Source of the DNA: Clostridia bacterium
GTDB lineage: Bacteria; Bacillota_A; Clostridia; Oscillospirales; CAG-272
Direction: 5' to 3'
DNA: 8,928 bases
Assembly: GCA_017546745.1 (NCBI GenBank)
Contig: JAFYRZ010000086.1
Location: forward strand, 1-8,928
This document shows, piece after piece, positions 1 to 4,156 of the stretch (within the stretch, counting starts at the first letter, position 1; each line of letters opens with the position of its first letter). The notes below the pieces were generated by a model. That model saw only the letters and a list, made by a program, of their open reading frames with translations. It made no database searches and was not told where the DNA came from. A program made the translations under genes and the position numbers.

Positions 1-100
1 ACAAGCATAGAGTAGCACCCCGGAAGACAGCGGTCAAGTGCTGCTACCATCACCGCCAAGGGATAAGTCTATCCGCTTGCCTTAAAACACGGATCGATTT
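1..100. repeat. ~100-bp direct repeat, copy 1 (structured intergenic element)
   Basis: This segment matches 463-562 without gaps at about 94 of 100 positions, so gene 1 sits between two copies. It carries several complementary segments. GTAGC near 12-16 can pair with GCTAC near 44-48, and GCGGT near 30-34 can pair with ACCGC near 52-56, in an interleaved (pseudoknot-like) order. GGATA...TATCC at about 61-74 forms a small perfect hairpin. It contains no convincing ORF. The copy is probably cut by the window edge, because the second copy is preceded by a further conserved motif. Function is unknown: it could be a structured RNA, a recombination site or a mobile-element end. Confidence 0.8.
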
Positions 101-111
101 TGTGGTATAAT
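83..111 (+). promoter_or_regulatory. Promoter of gene 1 (variant of the repeated promoter module)
   Basis: A perfect TATAAT lies at 106-111, preceded by TTTTGTGG exactly as in the promoters of genes 2 and 3. The -35 region is different and weak (TTAAAA-like, about 18 bp upstream), because this copy is fused to the end of the 100-bp repeat instead of the TTGCAC segment found at the other two. The downstream AAAGAAAGGCGGT element is kept. Confidence 0.7.
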
Positions 112-122
112 GAAAAAAAGAA

Positions 123-136
123 AGGCGGTATCGCCT
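123..136 (+). promoter_or_regulatory. 5'-UTR hairpin over a Shine-Dalgarno-like element
   Basis: AGGCG-gtat-CGCCT forms a 5-bp hairpin that includes the AAGGCGGT element used as ribosome binding site in genes 2 and 3. In gene 1 that element is about 30 nt too far upstream, and a separate AAAGGA at about 150-155 serves the start codon. The hairpin is visible in the sequence; any regulatory role is inference. Confidence 0.4.
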
Positions 137-161
137 CCATCAACACGGCAAAGGAAAACAA

Positions 162-434
162 ATGAAAGTCTTTTTGAAATTGTTAGGTGTTATTTTTACA
201 ATCGTTTATGTGGTTTGGAATTTGATAGAAATTCTCGCAATTCCCGCCCTTTTCCTTATAATCGGTTTATTAAATTCTTTCCCGTGGCAATATTATGCCG
301 CAACGATTGGCGGATATTTCATAATTGCTATCGTCATACAAATCATTTGCCATTTCATATTCAAGCATTTTGGGAAGAATTATGAATCTGCACTTGTGAG
401 ATTGTTTGAAAAAATATTTAACAAGAAATCTTAA
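162..434 (+). CDS. Small hydrophobic membrane protein, 90 aa, function unknown
   Basis: I do not recognise this protein. It is strongly hydrophobic: a first membrane segment at residues 3-25, a short hydrophobic stretch at about 27-40 that may be a second or re-entrant segment, and a clear segment at 43-67. These are followed by a basic, probably cytoplasmic amphipathic tail (72-90, ending NKKS). The ATG at 162 is chosen because AAAGGA lies 6 nt upstream and a perfect -10 box lies about 50 bp upstream. The reading frame starting near 110 would begin inside the promoter and is not credible. The gene is monocistronic, lies between two copies of a 100-bp repeat, and uses AT-rich codons unlike the operon to the right. 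It could be a phage- or cassette-type accessory gene. Function cannot be assigned. Confidence 0.75.
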   Translation: MKVFLKLLGVIFTIVYVVWNLIEILAIPALFLIIGLLNSFPWQYYAATIGGYFIIAIVIQIICHFIFKHFGKNYESALVRLFEKIFNKKS

Positions 435-449
435 AATCTCGAATAACGT

Positions 450-472
450 ACATAGCTCGTTTACAAGCATAG
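450..472 (+). repeat. Post-stop boundary motif, copy 1
   Basis: Starting 16 nt after the gene 1 stop codon, the segment ACATAGC-TCGTTT...AGCATAG recurs at 1201-1225, just after gene 2, with only small indels and substitutions. It runs directly into the second copy of the 100-bp repeat. Shared sequence after two unrelated genes suggests a module boundary. Confidence 0.6.
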
Positions 473-562
473 AGTAGCACCCCGGAAGACAGCGGTTAAG
501 TGCAGCTCCCATCACCGCCAAGGGATAAGTCTATCCTCGTGCCTTAAAACACGGACCGATTT
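463..562. repeat. ~100-bp direct repeat, copy 2
   Basis: This is the second copy of the element at 1-100, with about six substitutions. The potential pairings GCAC/GTGC, GCGGT/ACCGC and GGATA/TATCC are all kept. It is followed at 563-592 by a degenerate tail in which TTGTGGTA (a promoter-module fragment) and a second copy of ACGGATCGATTTTG (579-592; first copy at 89-102) appear out of order, suggesting rearrangement between repeat and promoter modules. Confidence 0.8.
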
Positions 563-604
563 CGAAAAAACTTGTGGTACGGATCGATTTTGAAATAGCA
601 TCAC

Positions 605-640
605 AAAAAAATTCCATCGCAGTTGCGATGGAATTTTTTT
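605..640. terminator. Strong rho-independent terminator, bidirectional
   Basis: A near-perfect inverted repeat of about 17 bp: seven A, then ATTCCATCGCA, a 2-nt centre, TGCGATGGAAT, then seven T. The A- and T-tracts let it work on either strand. On + it would end transcripts from gene 1. Its ATTCCATC arm is the same 8-mer used as the linker between hairpins in the array immediately downstream. Confidence 0.85.
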
Positions 641-642
641 AT

Positions 643-825
643 CCAATTCGAAGGATTGGTATGTAATCGCCGCAGGCGTATGGCATCACGCGCCAGCGTG
701 TATCTCTCCTTCGGATTGATGCCATACATCACTTCGTGATGATTCCATCCAGCCCCTTTGGCTGATTCCATACCGCAGGCAAGCTGCGGATTCCATCCAC
801 GCCTTTGGCGTGATTTGCTTCGCAA
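643..825. repeat. Array of about nine short hairpins with a conserved linker
   Basis: This gene-free stretch is a chain of perfect small inverted repeats: CGCC/GGCG at 668-678, CACGC/GCGTG at 687-700, TCC/GGA at 707-715, CATCAC/GTGATG at 727-741, CAGCC/GGCTG at 750-764, CCGCAG/CTGCGG at 773-789, CACGCC/GGCGTG at 798-812 and TTGC/GCAA at 815-825, plus CCAAT/ATTGG at 643-659. Linkers between the later hairpins are ATTCCATC, ATTCCATA and ATTCCATC, giving a ~23-bp period. A perfect 11-bp inverted repeat (678-688 with 717-727) encloses the second and third GC hairpins. Stem sequences differ while pairing is kept. An antisense ORF across it is an artefact of the repeats. I believe similar arrays occur between genes of gut Clostridia, from memory only. 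Confidence 0.8.
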
Positions 826-829
826 CCCC

Positions 830-858
830 TTGCACTCCCCGCAATTTTGTGGTATAAT
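830..858 (+). promoter_or_regulatory. Promoter of gene 2 (repeated module)
   Basis: TTGCAC at 830-835 and TATAAT at 853-858 are separated by exactly 17 bp, a near-consensus sigma-A promoter. The 34-bp segment 826-859 is identical to 1377-1410 in front of gene 3. Transcription should start near 865, leaving a leader of under 20 nt that is mostly the AAAGGCGGTGG ribosome binding site. Confidence 0.9.
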
Positions 859-882
859 GGAGCAAAGAAAGGCGGTGGAATT

Positions 883-1197
883 ATGACCCAAGAAAACATT
901 GAGAAAGTAAGACAGCAATTTGTAAAAGCATCTAAAGAATTTAATTTCACATTTATAAGCCCTTATCCATTAGACGAAAAAATCAATCTTTTTGCATTTG
1001 GATTCATCGATGGCTATGGCTCAAAAAGCGGAGCAATTATTACTTTGGTAGAACCGCCGCAATATGAAGCTGACAAGAATGTTGTTGAATGGTGCCAAAA
1101 ACACGATAGATGGCTTAGTCAAATCAACATCGAACCTTTACTCGGAGAATACGATAGTTTCTACTTTCAAGAATTGTTAGATGATTGGAAAATATAA
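883..1197 (+). CDS. Small soluble protein, 104 aa, function unknown
   Basis: I do not recognise the family. The protein is mixed alpha/beta and acidic, with no signal peptide or membrane segment. An N-terminal amphipathic helix (residues 3-20) is followed by likely strands around 22-26, 35-42 and 50-56, including the stretch FAFGFIDGYGSKSGAIITLV, then a helix at 65-75 and an aromatic, acidic C-terminus (YDSFYFQELLDDWKI). The ATG at 883 is preceded at suitable spacing by AAGGCGGTGG. An in-frame TTG at 847 lies upstream of the -10 box and cannot be the start. Size, acidity and monocistronic setting recall orphan immunity proteins of polymorphic toxin systems, but no motif proves it and no toxin gene is in view. 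Confidence 0.75.
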   Translation: MTQENIEKVRQQFVKASKEFNFTFISPYPLDEKINLFAFGFIDGYGSKSGAIITLVEPPQYEADKNVVEWCQKHDRWLSQINIEPLLGEYDSFYFQELLDDWKI

Positions 1198-1200
1198 TTT

Positions 1201-1225
1201 ACATAGCCTCGTTTGAAAAGCATAG
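1201..1225 (+). repeat. Post-stop boundary motif, copy 2
   Basis: ACATAGCC-TCGTTT...AAGCATAG begins 3 nt after the gene 2 stop codon and aligns with 450-472 after gene 1. After it the sequences diverge: the first copy continues into the 100-bp repeat, this one into the unrelated spacer at 1226-1376. Confidence 0.55.
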
Positions 1226-1376
1226 TCGTTGTGCGTCGTTCGATACACTCACTCCTGCAACTTCTTGTTTTGCTCGGGCGGGTCACGAAAAACAGTTATC
1301 AACTGTTTTCCCTTGCTTACCTTCTGCCAGCGCTAAATAAAAAAGCCATTCGCACTGCGAATGCTTCATTTAAAAT
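1226..1376. other. Non-coding spacer with two hairpins
   Basis: I see no supportable gene here. Two inverted repeats stand out. AAAACAGTT-atc-AACTGTTTT at 1289-1309 is a 9-bp perfect stem that could stop gene 2 transcription weakly. At 1341-1364, ATTCGC-act-GCGAAT preceded by AAAAAAGCC is a decayed relative of the terminator at 1961-1991, with a broken outer stem and no clean T-tract. The rest (about 1226-1285) has no obvious structure. It may be an interspersed intergenic repeat, which only a genome-wide comparison could confirm. Confidence 0.5.
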
Positions 1377-1380
1377 CCCC

Positions 1381-1409
1381 TTGCACTCCCCGCAATTTTG
1401 TGGTATAAT
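1381..1409 (+). promoter_or_regulatory. Promoter of gene 3 (repeated module)
   Basis: TTGCAC at 1381-1386 and TATAAT at 1404-1409 are spaced 17 bp apart. The segment 1377-1410 is identical to that before gene 2, and the following GAGCAA-GAAAGGCGGTGG differs by only a 1-nt indel or so. The ribosome binding site AAGGCGGTGGG lies just ahead of the ATG at 1434. Confidence 0.9.
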
Positions 1410-1433
1410 GAGAGCAAGAAAGGCGGTGGGTAT

Positions 1434-1865
1434 ATGGAAACACTTGAAATAATCTCGATTGTCATAGCTGGTTTAGCAATCATAGCGTTCATGGTTATTC
1501 TGTTTATTGTTGCGATAAAACAGGAGAAAGCAGAGAAAGCTCAAAGAGGCGGAAAATCGCTCAAGGAGTTTTTAGCCGAGGAAGAAGCCAAAAGAATTGC
1601 CATGCTCGAGGATGATTCCGAAATTCAATATACCGAAGTAAACGCGACGATTCAAGATATGCGTTGCGGCGTTGGACTTTATGGAATAAAGTCTCCAAAA
1701 ACGGTTAAAGAATTTTACATAACATATCTCACAAATAACGGCGAAACATTTGATATTATGATCGATGAAGAGAGCTATCTTGCCGTTTCCGTTGGTGATC
1801 GAATAACACTTTATTTTAATGGCGACGTTTTCTGTGGGTTTACAAAACAAGATGAATTACCGTAA
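1434..1865 (+). CDS. Membrane-anchored protein with DUF2500-like C-terminal domain, 143 aa
   Basis: One N-terminal membrane segment (residues 5-28) is followed by a charged linker rich in Lys, Glu and Ala (29-62) and a beta-rich domain (about 66-138). The latter contains FYITYLTNNGETFDIMI, then VSVGDRITLYFNGDVFCGF. This order (strand, GD turn, strand, final G-F) resembles the DUF2500/YhhM type of small membrane proteins, whose function is not established. The resemblance is by eye and needs a profile search. The ATG at 1434 follows AAGGCGGTGGG. An in-frame start at 1398 would lie inside the promoter. The gene is monocistronic with its own promoter and is convergent with the lipoprotein gene to its right. 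AT-rich codons match genes 1 and 2. Confidence 0.75.
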   Translation: METLEIISIVIAGLAIIAFMVILFIVAIKQEKAEKAQRGGKSLKEFLAEEEAKRIAMLEDDSEIQYTEVNATIQDMRCGVGLYGIKSPKTVKEFYITYLTNNGETFDIMIDEESYLAVSVGDRITLYFNGDVFCGFTKQDELP

Positions 1866-1898
1866 ATAGTATGACGATAAAAAGGACTGTCATAATCA

Positions 1899-1948
1899 TC
1901 AAAATTGACCTTTTTTCAGTTTTACCTGCTGAAGTTGACCTTTTATCA
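1899..1948. repeat. TTGACCTTTTWTCA direct repeats (possible insertion-sequence end remnant)
   Basis: TTGACCTTTTTTCA (1905-1918) and TTGACCTTTTATCA (1935-1948) match at 13 of 14 positions with a 30-bp period. TCAAAATTGACCTTT (1899-1913) also matches, inverted and with one mismatch, 3878-3892 inside the terminator loop after the ACP gene. Multiple spaced short repeats at an end are typical of IS21-family elements, and the TTGACC-type sequence reminds me of such ends. No transposase remains, so this is only a possible relic. Confidence 0.35.
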
Positions 1949-1960
1949 CGTTTAAGCCAA

Positions 1961-1991
1961 AAAAAGCCATTCGCGGTGCGAATGGCTTTTT
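1961..1991. terminator. Bidirectional terminator between convergent genes
   Basis: AAAAAGCCATTCGC-ggt-GCGAATGGCTTTTT is a perfect 14-bp stem with a 3-nt loop and T-tracts in both directions. It lies 4 nt past the stop codon of the leftward lipoprotein gene and about 95 nt past gene 3, so it can serve both. Confidence 0.9.
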
Positions 1992-1994
1992 GTT

Positions 1995-3770
1995 TTACCC
2001 CTTGGTATTCAACTTAACGTCGATATAAATAGGGCAGTGGTCGGAGGCGTCTTTCGCCTCGTCGAGAGTCAATCTATTGTAGAAGAGGACGTCCTGTCCC
2101 TCGCGGACAGCGATATGGTCGATGCAAAGCGCATCGCTCGCGGCTTGCGGATATAGACCAAGCGTGTGCGTGGTTTTTCCCGCGTTAACAACGGTTGCGG
2201 CATTGTATCTCGGGTCGGTCATCTTCGTGTTCTGAAGGAAAGTCTTGAAAAGATCCTTTTCGTTAGAGTTATAGTCGCCGCATGCGAAGATCGGAACGTC
2301 ATACTGCTCCTGAAGATCGTTTATCCACGTGGTATTTTCCGGCAGCTGCGCCTGTCGTTTATCGTCGGTTATATCCCAGTGCGTGTTCGTAACGATAAAC
2401 TCCGCGCCATCCGACTTGCGGCGCATACGCGCGATGGTAAGAACACGGCTGCTACTGCTGTTACGTGTGGTGTAAAGCTTGGCAGTACACTCGATAAGCT
2501 CGGTCGTGCGAGTGTTATACATAATAGTTGTGTAGCAGGGCGCGCCCGAGGGGCTCTTATAGATCGCATACTCATATATACCCGCAAGACGTTCCTCAAG
2601 AAGCCCGTACCACATAGGCGTGTTTTCCTGAAGCGCTACGACGTCGGGCAAATAAGTAAGAAGGATGTTGGCAACGTTCTTGTCGCGGCCAGGAAGAGTA
2701 GCCTTTGCATCGTCGTCCCAAAGCTCTGCAAGGATATTAAAGGACATAATACGAAGGTCAGCACCCTCGGCAAGGGTAGGATCGTAAGCGTCCTTTATCG
2801 TCGCTCTTCCCATATCCGCGTAGTCGTAGGTACCCGAGATACGGAAGCCGTCGGTGTAAACGCCTGATAAAAATACTTTTGCGAAAGCATCGATAGCGCT
2901 CCTGTTAACGTTATCCATACGTGCGCCTATTACTATTTTCTTGCCGATAACCTTAATAATATAGTCGATCGCCGTTAAATCCTTAAGAAGCGCCGCCTCT
3001 CCCCTCGTAGTCATACCGAGAACGATCTCCTTTTGGGAGGGAACGGTGTTATCGTCGATACATTCGAGCGTCACACCGCAAAAGTCCGCGATAAGTGATG
3101 CGAGATACTCCGCGTTAGCCTTCATCTCGGCATTATCAAATGCGTAAACTATTTTATATTCGCTAAGCTCCGCGGAGGAGGTGATGATATCCTTAATGGC
3201 AGATTTGCTTGTGTATCCGCTCTTAAGTCTTACGGCCTTGTCCGTGCCGTCGTCGTCGATAACGATAAGATTTTCAAGACAGTAATTGATAGCCTCTATA
3301 AGAAGATCGTCAGAAAGCGCGGCGATTACCACCTTGCCGCCGACCCTCTTGATAGAATAGTCCAAATATGAAAGGTCCTTGATAATGTCCTTAGACTCGG
3401 GGCGGTTGGTGTTCGCGATAAGTATCTCGAGCGCACCCGCGTCGGGCTCTTCACCCTCTCCGAGAGCATCGGTCACTACCTCGACGTCAGCCTCCGTCAT
3501 AGCGTCAAGCGCCGCACGGAAATCCTCGGCAATACCTAAAATGCTATCCGACGCTCCCTCTGCGACAACTATCTTATAAGCCGTGTTTTTGTCAAACAGA
3601 ACGACTCCCGGCTTCTGCGGAATCTGTCCGCCCGGTGTTACGTCCGTTGTACCGCCGTCACCTGTGTTACCGCCGGGCGTTTCGTTGTCTGCGCCACCGC
3701 CGGGCGTGCAGGATACGAGCGTTACAAGGATAAGAATTATTGATATTAAAGTCTTAAGCTTTGACCTCAT
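1995..3770 (-). CDS. Surface lipoprotein with duplicated N-terminal domain and EEP phosphatase/nuclease domain, 591 aa
   Basis: The protein begins with a lipoprotein signal: MRSKLK, a hydrophobic core and the lipobox LVSC with Cys21. A Gly/Pro/Thr/Asp linker runs to about residue 52. Two similar alpha/beta units follow (about 57-169 and 201-304), each with a KIV strand near its start and ending in Y-x-I-K-x-x-G-K-x-V-I. They may be carbohydrate-related, but I cannot name them. Residues 337-587 form an EEP domain with every usual motif: SFN (Asn345), LQE (Glu382), NTHWD (His464), GDYNS (Asp499, Asn501), IDH (Asp551) and SDH (Asp577, His578). The enzyme should be an active metal-dependent phosphodiesterase, phosphatase or nuclease acting outside the membrane; substrate unknown. 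ATG 3770 follows GGAGG by 5 nt; an in-frame TTG 12 nt upstream abuts that site and is not used. Confidence 0.9.
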   Translation of the reverse strand: MRSKLKTLISIILILVTLVSCTPGGGADNETPGGNTGDGGTTDVTPGGQIPQKPGVVLFDKNTAYKIVVAEGASDSILGIAEDFRAALDAMTEADVEVVTDALGEGEEPDAGALEILIANTNRPESKDIIKDLSYLDYSIKRVGGKVVIAALSDDLLIEAINYCLENLIVIDDDGTDKAVRLKSGYTSKSAIKDIITSSAELSEYKIVYAFDNAEMKANAEYLASLIADFCGVTLECIDDNTVPSQKEIVLGMTTRGEAALLKDLTAIDYIIKVIGKKIVIGARMDNVNRSAIDAFAKVFLSGVYTDGFRISGTYDYADMGRATIKDAYDPTLAEGADLRIMSFNILAELWDDDAKATLPGRDKNVANILLTYLPDVVALQENTPMWYGLLEERLAGIYEYAIYKSPSGAPCYTTIMYNTRTTELIECTAKLYTTRNSSSSRVLTIARMRRKSDGAEFIVTNTHWDITDDKRQAQLPENTTWINDLQEQYDVPIFACGDYNSNEKDLFKTFLQNTKMTDPRYNAATVVNAGKTTHTLGLYPQAASDALCIDHIAVREGQDVLFYNRLTLDEAKDASDHCPIYIDVKLNTKG

Positions 3771-3798
3771 AATTTCCTCCAAAATATTTTATATAACT

Positions 3799-3827
3799 AT
3801 AATACCATTATTTTAAATTCAAGTCAA
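3799..3827 (-). promoter_or_regulatory. Promoter of the EEP lipoprotein gene
   Basis: On the minus strand, TTGACT (3827-3822) and TATTAT (3804-3799) are separated by exactly 17 bp, with an extended -10 TG dinucleotide one base upstream. The start codon is about 30 nt downstream. The -35 box lies only about 10 bp beyond the T-tract of the preceding operon's terminator. Confidence 0.85.
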
Positions 3828-3844
3828 GAGCAAATTTGAAAAAG

Positions 3845-3919
3845 AAAAAGCCACGGCATAGAGCTAACCCCTACCTCAAAGGTCCATTTTGAGTGATCGC
3901 AGTCTTTGCCGTGGCTTTT
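3845..3919 (-). terminator. Operon terminator with an unusually long loop
   Basis: AAAAAGCCACGGCA (3845-3858) pairs perfectly with TGCCGTGGCTTTT (3907-3919). On the minus strand a T-rich tract (TTTTTCTTTTTC) follows, as expected for ending the fakA-to-ACP transcript. The arms are separated by 48 nt, unlike the 2-3-nt loops of the other terminators here. The loop carries its own hairpin, CTCAAA (3875-3880) with TTTGAG (3888-3893). Confidence 0.8.
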
Positions 3920-3934
3920 ATTTAATTGCTGCAC

Positions 3935-4156
3935 TTATACGCGGCTCTCAAGATATCCGCAAACGTCGCCGACAGTTTCAAATCTCACAAGCTCGGAGAA
4001 TTTGAATCCGAAAGCGTCCTCGAGCTCCATTGCCATCATCATCATAGCAAGTGAGTCAAAGCCGAGGTCGTCGATAAGTCTCGTGTCCTCGTTTACCGCA
4101 GTCATATCAACGTCGGGCAAAACCTTGCCGAGTATTTCCTTTAATCTGTTAAGCAT
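3935..4156 (-). CDS. acpP: Acyl carrier protein, 73 aa
   Basis: A small acidic protein of normal ACP size. Its DSL motif (Asp34-Ser35-Leu36) places Ser35 as the site for the 4'-phosphopantetheine arm, added by a holo-ACP synthase not present here. The preceding TRLIDDLGF and following ELEDAFGF are standard ACP features. Oddly, helix II reads LAMMMMAMELEDAFG, with five methionines where housekeeping ACPs usually carry acidic residues for partner docking. It may therefore be a specialised ACP and the symbol is tentative. The ATG at 4156 follows GGAGG by about 7 nt and overlaps the end of the upstream GNAT gene by 8 nt, indicating translational coupling. An in-frame start at 4252 would lie deep inside that gene. 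It is last in the operon, consistent with supplying acyl-ACP to PlsX or to the GNAT protein. Confidence 0.9.
   Translation of the reverse strand: MLNRLKEILGKVLPDVDMTAVNEDTRLIDDLGFDSLAMMMMAMELEDAFGFKFSELVRFETVGDVCGYLESRV

Noticed and set aside
1..100. Known riboswitch (THF, lysine, SAM, TPP and others considered)
   Set aside because: Short stretches such as GAGTAGC and GGGATAAG are suggestive, but I could not align any complete conserved core, and a downstream metabolic gene is lacking.
110..385. 91-aa + frame overlapping gene 1
   Set aside because: Its start lies in the -10 box and it lacks the membrane-protein pattern and the AAAGGA site that support the other frame.
463..562. Integron attC site
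   Set aside because: One GTTAAGT resembles a core site, but the other copy reads GTCAAGT, no paired RYYYAAC core is placed correctly, and no integrase is visible.
643..825. CRISPR array
   Set aside because: Units are short palindromes with variable stems and conserved 8-nt linkers, the reverse of conserved repeats with variable spacers of about 30 nt, and no cas genes are present.
601..918. Minus-strand frame of 105 aa across the hairpin array
   Set aside because: It runs through the terminator, the hairpin repeats and the gene 2 promoter; its residues simply translate the repeat units and there is no ribosome binding site.
2166..2867. 233-aa open frame on the + strand
   Set aside because: It is antisense to the EEP lipoprotein gene, which has a full set of catalytic motifs, a promoter and a ribosome binding site; the composition of the + frame is Arg/Val-rich and matches nothing.
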